A stretch of DNA of 64,000 nucleotides from Methylocystis silviterrae (GTDB lineage: Bacteria; Pseudomonadota; Alphaproteobacteria; Rhizobiales; Beijerinckiaceae). This document shows positions 25,866 through 34,428 of this stretch, piece by piece. Every line of letters begins with the position of its first letter. Position 1 is the stretch's first letter. The stretch covers positions 124,001 through 188,000 of the forward strand of contig NZ_JABVWW010000005.1 of NCBI RefSeq assembly GCF_013350005.1, read 5' to 3'. The position numbers were made by a program, and so were the translations under genes. The notes under the pieces are model-generated. The model saw only the letters and a program-made list of their open reading frames with translations, ran no database searches and had not been told where the DNA came from.

Positions 25866-25895
25866 CTGCATTTGGGCGGAATCGCCCAAATGCAG
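25866..25895. repeat. 13-bp perfect inverted repeat (hairpin)
   Basis: CTGCATTTGGGCG and its exact complement are separated by GAAT. It lies 80 bases upstream of the DUF1636 start codon on the minus strand and next to repeat B, so it could be a terminator for the secreted-protein gene or an operator; it has no U-tract on either side. Confidence 0.7.
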
Positions 25896-25917
25896 ATAAA
25901 TTGATCGATTCTGAAAG

Positions 25918-25973
25918 TTTAGAGCGCGCTCTATGCGAAAAACCGGTTCCCACTTTTTCGCAGCGCGCTCTAA
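25918..25973. repeat. Palindromic intergenic repeat B
   Basis: The element is bounded by TTTAGAGCGCGCTCTA and GCGCGCTCTAA, with an inner TGCGAAAAACCGG/CCACTTTTTCGCA core. It strongly resembles the short palindromic intergenic elements I know from many Hyphomicrobiales genomes (RIME-like). Its end provides the TAG stop of the minus-strand secreted-protein gene. Confidence 0.7.
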
Positions 25974-26446
25974 GGCGTAAAGGCGCAGCGCGCGCCGCCG
26001 CCGGCCTTCTCCGCGACTTCATCGGCGTCGACGATGCAGTCGAGCGCCGTAATCGACGCATGCGAAGAGCCTGCCGCGCCTTCCGCCGCGACGCCATTCT
26101 CGATCAAGGTCGCGTAGAGTTCATTCGCCTTGCGGCCGCTCAATTCGATCTTCTTCGCGCCGAAGGTCAGTTCGCAGGCGCGCGACGTGATGTCGACATT
26201 GCCGGCGCGGCAGTCGATGGCGTCGGCCTTCACCGCGACGCGCTGGCCCTTGGCATGCGGCGCTTCGGCGCGTCCGGCGAAATAGGCCGCGAGAAGCTTC
26301 TTGTCGGCGGCGCTCGTTTGAGGCGACAATTCGCCGACGATCGCCGAAAGCGCCAGCGCGCTCGAGCCGCTGCTCGCGCCCGCTTGAACTGCCGCCGGCG
26401 CGAGGGCGGACAAGAAGACCAATCCAACCGTCTTGTATGCAATCAT
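25970..26446 (-). CDS. Small secreted protein of unknown function
   Basis: 158 residues with a clear signal peptide (MIAYKTVGLVFLSALAPAAVQA, Ala-x-Ala site) and three Cys in the mature part (DCRAG, RACELTFG, DCIVDAD), suggesting disulfides in the periplasm. No known domain was recognised; the pattern AVKADAIDCRAGNVDITSRA and the final GGARC region are not familiar. Genes of this type are common in methylotrophic Hyphomicrobiales. The TAG stop is embedded in repeat B. I can only say it is an exported hypothetical protein. Confidence 0.7.
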   Translation of the reverse strand: MIAYKTVGLVFLSALAPAAVQAGASSGSSALALSAIVGELSPQTSAADKKLLAAYFAGRAEAPHAKGQRVAVKADAIDCRAGNVDITSRACELTFGAKKIELSGRKANELYATLIENGVAAEGAAGSSHASITALDCIVDADEVAEKAGGGARCAFTP

Positions 26447-26643
26447 GGCGAATCCTCCGATAAATAGAACTGCGCAATTGACGACGAGCTCCTGACGAAA
26501 GTGCGGCGCGGGCGTTCAGTCGACGGCGGCAAGTCTATCCGCCATTTTGCGCGAGCGTGAATGCGCGCTCTTTAAAAAATAGAGGCGAGGGCGGACCGTC
26601 GAGGCCATTCGAGGCAACTGGGATTGAACTACCGCACCGCGGC

Positions 26644-26934
26644 TCAGCACCCCTTACGGCGCTCCCACATTTGAAGCTGATTGACGCGGCTTTTCTCCCA
26701 CCCGCTCAGCCGCCCGTAAGGTGGAAAACAGCCAGCTCCGAACACGGCCCGCGCCCGGTCGGTATTGAAGCAATAGCCGTTACGCGCGTATATCCGGTTG
26801 CGTGCGTACCAGAGTTCCTCGCAAGACATATAAGCCGGATCCCGCGCCGCCGCCGGGGTCGGCGCAGCAACGATCAATCCCACGCCTATCGCGCCGATAA
26901 GGCCAAGCGCCGTGAAAATCTTCTGTGTTCTCAT
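26644..26934 (-). CDS. Secreted YARHG-domain protein
   Basis: 96 residues: signal peptide (IFTALGLIGAIGVGLIVAA, cleavage near AAARD) and then one YARHG domain, visible as CEELWYARNRIYARNGYCF with the YARNG core. YARHG domains are extracellular and often occur in peptidoglycan-associated or lipoproteins; their role is unknown. The ATG at 26934 has a strong GGAGGGG Shine-Dalgarno eight bases upstream. It lies about 50 bases downstream of the M15 peptidase gene on the same strand and may share its transcript. Confidence 0.82.
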   Translation of the reverse strand: MRTQKIFTALGLIGAIGVGLIVAAPTPAAARDPAYMSCEELWYARNRIYARNGYCFNTDRARAVFGAGCFPPYGRLSGWEKSRVNQLQMWERRKGC

Positions 26935-26988
26935 CGGAAATCCCCTCCTGTAATTGGGGTTACTTACGATCCACGCCATTCTTTTCAA

Positions 26989-27771
26989 TCACCGTGTTGT
27001 ATTTTTCCCTTCGCTGCCCGGCGGCGCGTCAAAAAATTCGGGCCGGTATTCGAAATGCATCGTGTCGAAATGCCCCCATTTGCCGCCCCAGATGAACCCA
27101 TGGCGTTCGAAAATCTCCACGATCTCGTAAGGAATCCGATTGCGGTAACCGCCTTTGCGCCAGAGCCAATAATCAGAGAAGGCGGTGTTGAGATCAATCG
27201 CCGCGCCATAGGCGTGCATGCTGCGTTTGCCAGTGTCCTTCACAACGCGGCAATTGAAGGCGCCGGCGCTCGGATAAGCGTAACGCTTAATGTCCTGCGG
27301 CAGACGATCGATTTCCGCGGCGACCGCGCGCAGCTTTTCGGCGACGCCATTGATCGTGGTGACTCGCACCTTGCCAGTGAACCAGGGAATATCGGTCAAA
27401 TGCTTTTGCGTTTCGCGCTTGTCGCAATCCCCATACATCTTGTCGAAGAAGGCGGCGTTGCGGAAGCGCCCCGGATCGTCCTGCGGTCCGGGAGGCTTCG
27501 TCAGCGCGCCCTTGGGATAGGGAAGGCTCAGCTGATCTAGGAGAGAGGCGTTTTTCAGTTTCTCGTCGAAGCTCTTGTCGGTCCTGCCGTCAGAGAGATT
27601 TTGTCTTGTTCCGTCGCGGAATATGATCCCGGCGTCATCGCGACCGCTTATTTGGTCAGGATAGGCGTGCGTCAACGCGTCGGGCGAAATCGCCTGCCCA
27701 CGAGCGGCGATGGAAAAGAAAAGCATCGCGAAGCCCGCGAGGAGCGAGCCGCGCTCTAAGCGGCGTCGCAC
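26989..27771 (-). CDS. M15-family D-Ala-D-Ala carboxypeptidase-like protein, exported
   Basis: About 260 residues. After a signal-like N-terminus (RRRLERGSLLAGFAMLFFSIAA) the C-terminal half is a peptidase_M15-type domain: SMHAYGAAIDLN provides the His and Asp zinc ligands, GFIWGGKWGHFDTMHFEYRPE the third ligand (DTMHFE). It probably trims peptidoglycan peptides in the periplasm. The N-terminus is uncertain: the longest frame begins inside the Crp-family gene, and the ATG at 27726 would cut the signal peptide, so I chose GTG 27771, which overlaps the regulator gene's end by 16 bases. Confidence 0.75.
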   Translation of the reverse strand: MRRRLERGSLLAGFAMLFFSIAARGQAISPDALTHAYPDQISGRDDAGIIFRDGTRQNLSDGRTDKSFDEKLKNASLLDQLSLPYPKGALTKPPGPQDDPGRFRNAAFFDKMYGDCDKRETQKHLTDIPWFTGKVRVTTINGVAEKLRAVAAEIDRLPQDIKRYAYPSAGAFNCRVVKDTGKRSMHAYGAAIDLNTAFSDYWLWRKGGYRNRIPYEIVEIFERHGFIWGGKWGHFDTMHFEYRPEFFDAPPGSEGKNTTR

Positions 27772-28547
27772 TGCGTCTCGATCTTGCGTCGTCCCAAAAA
27801 AGACAGGCGCGGCGGCCGACCGAGCCGGTCGCACTGGTTCGCGAGATGCAAAACGCTTTCGACATGCACGTTGCGCGTCTCCGTGCGGACGCCATGGGCG
27901 CGGAGTTTGGCGAAAGCGCGCGACAGCGTCTCCTGCTTTACGCCGAGCCGCGCGGCGATCAGGCGCTTGTCATAGGGCAAGCGGAAGCGGCACCGGTCTT
28001 CGCCCGGCGGGCAGAGGCCAAGTAGGAAATGGGCGAGGCGCTGATCGGCGTTCTGGCTTTTTAGCGACTCGACCTCGCCAATGAGGCGCGCGACGCTCTC
28101 CTTGGAGTCCTGTATCACCGCGGCGCAGAGCGACGGCGACTCTTGGAGAAGCCGAGCGAAGCGCGCCGCCGGCAGCTTGAGCGCGCGCGTCGCGCCCACC
28201 GCCTTGGCGGAGAGCGTGTGAAGCTCATCGGCGTCGGTCGGCGCCTCGCCGATCATTTCGCCGTCCGAGCGAATGCCGATGAGCGTTTGGCGTCCCGAAG
28301 ACGAAAGGCGCAGCAGCTTCACATAGCCGCTCAAAACGAATGCGAGGTCTGTGACCACAGAGCCTTGATGGAAAAGCACATCGCCGTCCTGGAGGGACTC
28401 GATCCTAGCGTCCGCCGACAGACGCGACAATGTCGCTTCGTCGACCCCGGTGAAGAGCAGCGCTCTGCGCAGCTCCCCCGGGCCCGCCGGCTGCGGCGCG
28501 CACGGACCGGCGCGTCTCTTTTGCGAGGCGCTGTCATAGCTTCGCAT
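27756..28547 (-). CDS. Crp/Fnr-family transcriptional regulator
   Basis: 263 residues: cNMP-binding-like beta-roll (residues ~30-145; DGDVLFHQGSVVTDLAFVLSGYVKLLR), dimer helix, then a winged HTH_Crp domain with RLIAARLGVKQETLSRAFAKL as recognition helix, in the style of DNR/NnrR or FixK proteins. The N-terminal iron-sulfur Cys cluster of Fnr is absent. No cAMP-specific ligand set can be confirmed. The start at 28547 was chosen because the frame upstream is Arg-rich and non-homologous. A perfect 9-bp inverted repeat 60 bases upstream may be its operator. Confidence 0.8.
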   Translation of the reverse strand: MRSYDSASQKRRAGPCAPQPAGPGELRRALLFTGVDEATLSRLSADARIESLQDGDVLFHQGSVVTDLAFVLSGYVKLLRLSSSGRQTLIGIRSDGEMIGEAPTDADELHTLSAKAVGATRALKLPAARFARLLQESPSLCAAVIQDSKESVARLIGEVESLKSQNADQRLAHFLLGLCPPGEDRCRFRLPYDKRLIAARLGVKQETLSRAFAKLRAHGVRTETRNVHVESVLHLANQCDRLGRPPRLSFLGRRKIETQCDAA

Positions 28548-28606
28548 GGCGGGGCCGGTGTCGACTGTCAAGCTCGCGCCTCCTCCCGAAGCGCGCGGAA
28601 TCACGC

Positions 28607-28627
28607 GTGTCATCCAAGGGATGACAC
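28607..28627. promoter_or_regulatory. Perfect 9-bp inverted repeat upstream of the Crp-family gene
   Basis: GTGTCATCC-AAG-GGATGACAC is a 21-base palindrome with a 3-base spacer, centred about 70 bases before the regulator's ATG, a normal operator position. It does not match the TTGAT-N4-ATCAA Fnr box, so it may bind another regulator. Confidence 0.5.
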
Positions 28628-28753
28628 GACGCATGAAGCGGAGGCGCCGCCGCTCCCTCCCGCGCATGTTCCTCTTAATGCCGCCAACGGGAAGGCTAAC
28701 GCGAACCGTCAACCCGCGAAAGGCGACGCACGCGGGACAAACCGTCGCACGGG

Positions 28754-29422
28754 TTAGCGTCGTCGGCCGCCACGCTCCAGCAGAAACACAGCCTGTTCGC
28801 CGAAGAAATTCCAAACCCACCAAGGCGCGCTGAAGCGGATCGGCGCGCCGGCGCGATCAAAGGCGACGCCGCGCTCGATGTGCGCGCCGAGTTCGTCGAC
28901 GATCTCGACGAAGTCACGGATGGTGCAAAGATGAATGTTCGGCGTGTCATGCCAGTGATAGTCAAGGCGCCCGGTGACCGGCATGCGGCCGCTAAAGGCG
29001 AGCTGCGCGCGTACGCGCCAATAGCCGAAATTGGGAAATGAGATGATGGCGCGCCGACCGATGCGCAGCATATTGGCGAGCGCCGCGCGCGGGCGCCGGG
29101 TCGCCTGCAGCGTCTGGGAAAGAATGACATAGTCGAATCCGTCGTCCGGATAATCGGAGAGGTCGGTATCGGCGTCGCCCTGAATGACGGAAAGTCCTTT
29201 CGCCACGCATTCGTTGACGCCGCGCTGCGAGAGTTCGACGCCGCGGCCGTCGACGCCCTTCTTCTGCGCCAGGAGCTTCAGCAAGGCGCCGTCGCCGCAG
29301 CCGACGTCGAGAACGCGCGCGCCGGGCGCGACCATCTCGGCGATGACCGCGAGATCGAGACGCGGTTGCTCGAGCGGCTGCGCGGGCCGCTCAGGCGCGT
29401 CGGCCGCAGGCGTGAAGGTCAT
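28754..29422 (-). CDS. metW: Methionine biosynthesis protein MetW
   Basis: 222 residues of the MetW methyltransferase-like family: [19 protein letters not shown] motif [32 protein letters not shown] and [14 protein letters not shown], which are diagnostic of MetW. The gene starts with ATG overlapping the metX stop by four bases, the standard metXW arrangement of proteobacteria. MetW cooperates with MetX in O-acylation of homoserine; the exact activity of the SAM-type fold is unclear. Cytoplasmic. Confidence 0.92.
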   Translation of the reverse strand: MTFTPAADAPERPAQPLEQPRLDLAVIAEMVAPGARVLDVGCGDGALLKLLAQKKGVDGRGVELSQRGVNECVAKGLSVIQGDADTDLSDYPDDGFDYVILSQTLQATRRPRAALANMLRIGRRAIISFPNFGYWRVRAQLAFSGRMPVTGRLDYHWHDTPNIHLCTIRDFVEIVDELGAHIERGVAFDRAGAPIRFSAPWWVWNFFGEQAVFLLERGGRRR

Positions 29423-30600
29423 TTCGAGGTTCCGTCAGGCGCGAGGCCGCGCGCGTCTGCGGCTGAATCGAGAAAGCCGCGCGTCGTCGCAATGAACATC
29501 GGCTCGTGCAGCAGGAAAGCGTCGTGCCCCTTGTCGGATTCGATTTCGACGAAGGACACCGACGCGCCGCCGGCGTTGAGCGCGTGAACGATGGCGCGCG
29601 AGTCCGAGGTGGGATAGAGCCAGTCCGACGTGAAGGAAACGACGCAAAAGCGCGTCTTGGTGTCCTTGAACGCCATGGCCAGCGAACCGCCATAGTCGGC
29701 GGCAAGATCAAAGTAGTCGCAGGCGCGGGTGACGAAGAGATAGGAATTGGCGTCGAAGCGCTCGACGAAGGCGAGGCCCTGGTAGCGCAGATAGTTCTCG
29801 ACCTGAAAATCCGCGTCGAAGGAGAAGGTCGGCGCGCTGCGGTCCTGCAGCTTGCGGCCGAACTTACGCTGCAGCGCCGCTTCCGAGAGATAGGTGATGT
29901 GCGCCGACATGCGCGCCACCGCGAGCCCCTTCTCAGGCCGCACGCCTTGCTCCTGATAGCGCCCCGAGCGCCAGTCCGGATCGGCCATCACCGCCTGTCG
30001 GCCGACTTCGTGAAAGGCGATGTTCTGCGCCGAATGTTTGGCGGCGGTGGCGATCGGCATGGCCGAAAAGACCCGCTCCGGATAGCTCGCCGCCCATTGC
30101 AGCACCTGCATGCCGCCCATCGAGCCGCCGGCGACGCAAAACAGCGTCTCGACGCCAAGATGATCGATGAGCATCGCCTGCGCCCGCACCATGTCGCGGA
30201 TGGTGACGACGGGGAAGTCGACGCCATAGGGCTTGCCAGTCGTCGGATTGATCGACGCCGGGCCGGTCGTGCCCATGCAGCCGCCGACGACATTCGAGCA
30301 GATCAGGAAATAGCGGTCGGTGTCGAAAGGCTTGCCGGGCCCGACCATCGCCTCCCACCAGCCGGACTTGCCGGTGACGGGATTTACGCCCGCGGCGTAT
30401 TGGTCGCCGGTGAGCGCATGGCAGAGCAGAATGGCGTTGCTGCGCGCGGCGTTGAGCTGCCCGTATGTCTCGTAAGCAATCGCGAGCGGCGCGATGCGGC
30501 CGCCGCCGTCCGTCAGAAGCGGTCGGTCCGGGGGAAAAACGACGGTTTTCGGCGCGAAGCCCTCGCTGCAGGCCGGCCGCGCTTCTGACAATACGGACAA
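29419..30600 (-). CDS. metX: Homoserine O-acetyltransferase
   Basis: 393 residues, the normal length for MetX. Alpha/beta hydrolase fold with [26 protein letters not shown] early on, the nucleophile elbow [13 protein letters not shown] (catalytic Ser near residue 160), and the late Asp (SDWLYP) and His ([10 protein letters not shown]). It acylates homoserine for methionine synthesis, using acetyl-CoA or, in some members, succinyl-CoA. It is the first gene of the metXW pair. I looked for a SAM-II or SAM/SAH riboswitch upstream, as often found in alphaproteobacteria, and saw none; a long palindrome lies there instead. Confidence 0.93.
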   Translation of the reverse strand: MSVLSEARPACSEGFAPKTVVFPPDRPLLTDGGGRIAPLAIAYETYGQLNAARSNAILLCHALTGDQYAAGVNPVTGKSGWWEAMVGPGKPFDTDRYFLICSNVVGGCMGTTGPASINPTTGKPYGVDFPVVTIRDMVRAQAMLIDHLGVETLFCVAGGSMGGMQVLQWAASYPERVFSAMPIATAAKHSAQNIAFHEVGRQAVMADPDWRSGRYQEQGVRPEKGLAVARMSAHITYLSEAALQRKFGRKLQDRSAPTFSFDADFQVENYLRYQGLAFVERFDANSYLFVTRACDYFDLAADYGGSLAMAFKDTKTRFCVVSFTSDWLYPTSDSRAIVHALNAGGASVSFVEIESDKGHDAFLLHEPMFIATTRGFLDSAADARGLAPDGTSK

Positions 30601-30616
30601 GCGATCTTCCTAGCGT

Positions 30617-30650
30617 TCGATATGCCGAACAATTCGTTCGGCAACATCGA
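30617..30650. promoter_or_regulatory. Interrupted palindrome directly upstream of metX
   Basis: TCGAT-at-GCCGAAC-aattc-GTTCGGC-aac-ATCGA: two nested perfect arm pairs of five and seven bases, ending 17 bases before the metX start codon. The position fits a repressor operator or a 5'-UTR hairpin that controls translation. Confidence 0.5.
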
Positions 30651-30732
30651 TGGGGCCGGCGGAGGTGTCAAGCGCCGCGCGGCGGCGCACAAGGCTTCGA
30701 ATCCAGATTAACGAGACGTTATCTCCCGCGTC

Positions 30733-30755
30733 ATGGCCGCGCTTGTCGCGGCCAT
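30733..30755. repeat. REP-like palindrome
   Basis: ATGGCCGCG-CTTGT-CGCGGCCAT, nine perfect pairs, flanked by CGCGTC and GATGACGCG. It resembles the GGCC-rich repetitive palindromes found between genes across Hyphomicrobiales. It lies between divergent metX and the accessory island. Confidence 0.6.
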
Positions 30756-30957
30756 CCACGCGATGACGCGATAAATGTGAGACCATGAGCCGAACATGCC
30801 GTCTCCGCGCGTTCCGCAATGTCCCCTTATGCAGCGAACGGCTTCGCCTCCATTCCCGACGAATCCGGCGGATGTTTCTGCCAATGGCGACCGCGCTGCA
30901 GCTTGTTGAGAGCGAGCGGGGCGGTGATTCGCCGTCTTGCAGGAGCTCTGCCTTTTG

Positions 30958-31002
30958 CAACCAAAAACCTGAAAGATGTTTACATATTTGATTTTTAGGT
31001 TG
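30958..31002. promoter_or_regulatory. AT-rich promoter region with an imperfect inverted repeat before the AAA ATPase gene
   Basis: The arms CAACCAAAAA and TTTTTAGGTTG (one mismatch) flank an AT-rich stretch 34-78 bases ahead of the ATG at 31036. The AT content contrasts with the surroundings. The ATPase has a C-terminal helix-turn-helix, so autoregulation at this site is possible but untested. Confidence 0.35.
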
Positions 31003-31035
31003 ACGTATACATGCTATTTGTGGGACATTCTCCGA

Positions 31036-32160
31036 ATGGAGATTGACGCATCGCTTCTTTCGACGCTGATTTCAGCCGCAATATCTGCGGATTACACGGC
31101 CGTTCGCCGCATTGGCGGCCAGATTGCGATGCGTTTAGCTGAGCAAGGCGACCTCGAAGGCGCAAAGGCGCTTCAGAACCTGCTTCGTAAGCGCGGCGTG
31201 CCGCTACAGGCGTCCGGATATGCCGAAGCATTGCCGCGCGACGCCGGATCGCGGCTGCCGCTTATCGAGGAAGGCCAATGGCCGACGACTCCGATCATCC
31301 TCGGCGGCGAGGCGGGGCATAGGATTTCCCAATTTATCGAGGACGCCAAGCACATAAGCCTGCTGGCGGAAAAGGGCGTGTCCGCGCGCCTCGGCCTGCT
31401 TCTCTATGGCCCGCCGGGCACGGGAAAAACGCTTCTCGCCGGTCACATCGCGGCCTCTCTCAAACTCCCTTTCTACATTGCGCGGCTCGACTCGCTGATA
31501 TCCTCGCGCCTTGGAGAAACCGCAAAAAATATCCGTGGGGTCTTTGAGTTTGTGCCGGCCCGAAACGCGGTTCTATTTTTCGATGAAATGGATGCAATCG
31601 CAAAACTCCGCGACGACCGGCATGAGCTGGGCGAGCTGAAGCGCGTCGTCAACACGGTCTTGCAGGGCCTCGACTCCCTGACGGATGATGTGGTCACCAT
31701 CGGGGCGACCAATCATCCGCATCTGCTCGATCCTGCGATCTGGCGACGCTTCCCCTATAAGGTCGAGCTGGCTCTTCCTGACGAAGAGGTGCGAGCCAGT
31801 CTGTGGCTGCACTTCCTTTTTCAAAACGTTGCCGCGCACAAGGAAGAAGCTGATCTGCTCGCGCGCGTATCGGACGGCCTGAACGGGGCGGATATCGAAA
31901 ACATTGCCTTGGCCGCCCGTCGGCGCTCCATTCTCGGCAACCAAGAACCGAGCCTCGCGCAAATCCTACTCGCGGTGCACGCTTCACACGCCGGCAATCC
32001 GCGCCTCCTCGATAATCGGGAACTCGATACGACGGACAAGAAAGCGCTGACGCGCTTCCTCCATGAAAAGGGTGGCATCCGCCAAGCCGAGATCGCCAAC
32101 GTCGTCGGCGTCAGTCGACAAATGGTCCATCGCTACCTGAAGGAGGCCAGCGATGGCTGA
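31036..32160 (+). CDS. ietA: AAA ATPase with C-terminal helix-turn-helix, IetA-like defence protein
   Basis: 374 residues. An N-terminal helical region (ISAAISADYTAVRRIGGQIAMRLAEQG) is followed by a single AAA+ module with Walker A GPPGTGKTLLAGH, Walker B AVLFFDEMDAIAK and sensor 1 TIGATNHPHLLDPAIWRRF including the Arg finger. The last 35 residues form an HTH (RQAEIANVVGVSRQMVHRYLKEA). An AAA ATPase directly upstream of a subtilisin-like protease is the IetAS anti-phage architecture; the ATPase is thought to control the protease. The stop overlaps the protease start by eight bases. ATG 31036 was chosen over an upstream ATG whose extra residues do not fit the family. Confidence 0.82.
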   Translation: MEIDASLLSTLISAAISADYTAVRRIGGQIAMRLAEQGDLEGAKALQNLLRKRGVPLQASGYAEALPRDAGSRLPLIEEGQWPTTPIILGGEAGHRISQFIEDAKHISLLAEKGVSARLGLLLYGPPGTGKTLLAGHIAASLKLPFYIARLDSLISSRLGETAKNIRGVFEFVPARNAVLFFDEMDAIAKLRDDRHELGELKRVVNTVLQGLDSLTDDVVTIGATNHPHLLDPAIWRRFPYKVELALPDEEVRASLWLHFLFQNVAAHKEEADLLARVSDGLNGADIENIALAARRRSILGNQEPSLAQILLAVHASHAGNPRLLDNRELDTTDKKALTRFLHEKGGIRQAEIANVVGVSRQMVHRYLKEASDG

Positions 32161-34426
32161 AACGCCGCGCAATCCCCTTTTGAATCCTGTCCTGCGGTTC
32201 ACCAAAGACCCCAGACCGGAAGGCATTACAGCCGGCGGCAAAAATGCTCACGGCATCAAGGCGGAACGGCTGCGAGGGCAACGCCGCGCGCTGGCCGCGC
32301 AATTCACGAAGCTTGCAGAGGAAGCGGCGCAGCGGCCCCGTTTCGACGGTCGCGTCGTTCTCTATGCGGCCATGTTCGAGGATTCGCTCGCGCCAACATG
32401 GACGCCCTCCGACCTCTTCCAAGCGACGCGGGATGCGCGGCTCGTTACGCCTCACCGCACCGGCTACCTTGTCGAAATTGCCGCAAAGCGGCTCGCCGCG
32501 TTCGCGCAACTGGTGCGACGTACCGACCTTACTAAAGACGAGGTGGATATTTCCCGCGTCGAATCCGTCCGCTTCTTTTCGGGTGAAGATATTGCCGGAA
32601 CTTCCTCGCTGGACGCGATCTGGCAGGCAGCTCCAGAGACCGAAAGGGGACGCGCTTTCGTCGTTTGGCTGATGCCGCTGCATGGCCGCGACGCCGCCGA
32701 GCAATTGATCCAGGCCTTTGCGGCCTTGCGCGACAGCGGGATCACGCCACCAACACCGCTTCTCGATACGATTGCAGCTGAACTGGACGCCAAGGTGCCA
32801 GCAGTCATGCGCCGCAGCTTGCGATCGATCGCAACAGCGGGCGACCGTTTCAGTCTTGCCGTGCGCGAATATCGTGTGCGACGACGCGCCCGGACAACCG
32901 TCATGATACCGACGCCAGCTGCGTTTCAGCGGCTCGTTGCATCGGGCACGATATTCCGCATCGAGCCTGTTCAAACGATATATTCTACCTCTCCGGGGCG
33001 GGGGCGGGAACCGGATCGCCCCTTGCCAGCGGACATGGCCTCCCTCCCGATCGTCGGCGTTGTCGATGGCGGCATGTCGGCGGCCTCTTATCGCCACGCG
33101 GAGGCGTGGCGCTCGCCGCCGCTTGTCCGCGACGGAGCCGCAGACACTCTGCACGGCAATCGCGTTGCCTCGCTGATCGTTCAAGGCCACGACTGGAATA
33201 ACAACCTCACCCTGCCACCGCTCTACTGCCAAGTCGGCACGGTGCAGGCCGTCGCGCGGCAAGGTGTTCCGGCCTTTGTCGACCCCCAGGATTTCATCGG
33301 CTATCTCGACGGGGTGATGGCGGCCAATCCCGACACGCGGGTTTGGAATTTTTCGTTGAACCAGCGGCAAGCGTGCCCGCTCGATTCCGTCAGTGCGCTG
33401 GGTCACGACATTGCGTTGTTGGCGCGCAAGCATCGCGTGCTGCCGGTGATTTCGGTCGGGAACAAGCCGGGCGATCGCCTCCAGCCTCCCGCCGACTGCG
33501 AAGCCGCTGTGACGGTCGGCGGCCGCCTGCACGGCGACAATGGCGCGCCGGCCGGGGAATGCCCGATCAGCCTTTGCGGGCCGGGACCGTCCAGTATGTT
33601 GAAACCGGACCTGTCGCATTTCTCGCATGTGCGCGCACTTGGCGGGGCGGTTATTGCGGGGTCGAGCTTCTCGACGGCGCTCACCTCTCCATTGGCTGCT
33701 CACACGATGCAGCGAGTGCGGCAAGCGTCGCCAGACCTCGTCAAGGCGCTGTTGCTGCACAATGCCGATGGGGAGACATTCGACCCGTCGCTCGGCTTCG
33801 GCACGCCAGCGGTCGCCTCACTGCCATGGGAGTGTCGTCCTGGTTTCGTGACCTTGCAGTGGACTGCGAAACTGCGGCCGGGCGCGGCTTTCTACTGGGA
33901 ACTGCCGATTCCACATTCTCTTCGCCAGACCGGCAAGTTGCGGGGAATGGGCGCGCTGACGGCCATCCTCAATCCGCACCCCATGGTGACTGACTATGCC
34001 GGCCCCAATTATTTCAGCGTCCGGCTCGCGACTGCGCTGCAACATTCGCGGGGGAAGACAAAGAAAGGCGCGCCGAAATTTCATAATCTTCTCGGGTCGC
34101 TCGATACAGAGAAGATAACCGAACAAGACGCTCGGGTGATCGACCACAAATGGAGTCCGATCCGCCATCATAGACACGACTTCCAGAACGTCGGGTTTGA
34201 TGGCGACACGTTGCGCATTTACGCTCGGGTGTATGTCCGCGATCTCTATCTCTATGGATACACGGCGGCGGACGAGGTCCCTGAAATGGAAACGGTGTTC
34301 GTGCTGTCTCTCGGCACGGGCGATGAAAACGACGATGTCTATAACGAGCTGCGCGATCAGCTCGGGCCATTTGTCGAGACAGCAGTCATCGAGAGCGACA
34401 TCAACATCGATAACGGAAGGAGCTAA
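32153..34426 (+). CDS. ietS: Subtilisin-like (S8) serine protease, IetS-like defence effector
   Basis: 757 residues without signal peptide, hence cytoplasmic. Residues 1-290 are a family-specific N-terminal region. The S8 catalytic core follows: Asp in IVGVVDGGMS (~303), His in TLHGNRVASLIVQG (~337), Ser in AGSSFSTALTSPLAAH (~508, equivalent of the GTSxAxP motif). The C-terminal 230 residues are beta-rich and uncharacterised. In IetAS systems protease and ATPase are both needed for phage defence, presumably by cleaving a cell or phage protein after sensing infection. An AGGAGG seven bases before the ATG marks the start; it is translationally coupled to the ATPase. Confidence 0.85.
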   Translation: MAETPRNPLLNPVLRFTKDPRPEGITAGGKNAHGIKAERLRGQRRALAAQFTKLAEEAAQRPRFDGRVVLYAAMFEDSLAPTWTPSDLFQATRDARLVTPHRTGYLVEIAAKRLAAFAQLVRRTDLTKDEVDISRVESVRFFSGEDIAGTSSLDAIWQAAPETERGRAFVVWLMPLHGRDAAEQLIQAFAALRDSGITPPTPLLDTIAAELDAKVPAVMRRSLRSIATAGDRFSLAVREYRVRRRARTTVMIPTPAAFQRLVASGTIFRIEPVQTIYSTSPGRGREPDRPLPADMASLPIVGVVDGGMSAASYRHAEAWRSPPLVRDGAADTLHGNRVASLIVQGHDWNNNLTLPPLYCQVGTVQAVARQGVPAFVDPQDFIGYLDGVMAANPDTRVWNFSLNQRQACPLDSVSALGHDIALLARKHRVLPVISVGNKPGDRLQPPADCEAAVTVGGRLHGDNGAPAGECPISLCGPGPSSMLKPDLSHFSHVRALGGAVIAGSSFSTALTSPLAAHTMQRVRQASPDLVKALLLHNADGETFDPSLGFGTPAVASLPWECRPGFVTLQWTAKLRPGAAFYWELPIPHSLRQTGKLRGMGALTAILNPHPMVTDYAGPNYFSVRLATALQHSRGKTKKGAPKFHNLLGSLDTEKITEQDARVIDHKWSPIRHHRHDFQNVGFDGDTLRIYARVYVRDLYLYGYTAADEVPEMETVFVLSLGTGDENDDVYNELRDQLGPFVETAVIESDINIDNGRS

Positions 34427-34428
34427 AT

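Noticed and set aside
30601-30735. Possible SAM-II or SAM/SAH riboswitch before metX
   Set aside because: The conserved core sequences of these elements could not be found by reading; only a palindrome is present.
32111-33760. 549-codon minus-strand frame opposite the S8 protease gene
   Set aside because: The protease frame has all three catalytic motifs and a Shine-Dalgarno; the antisense frame has no domain.
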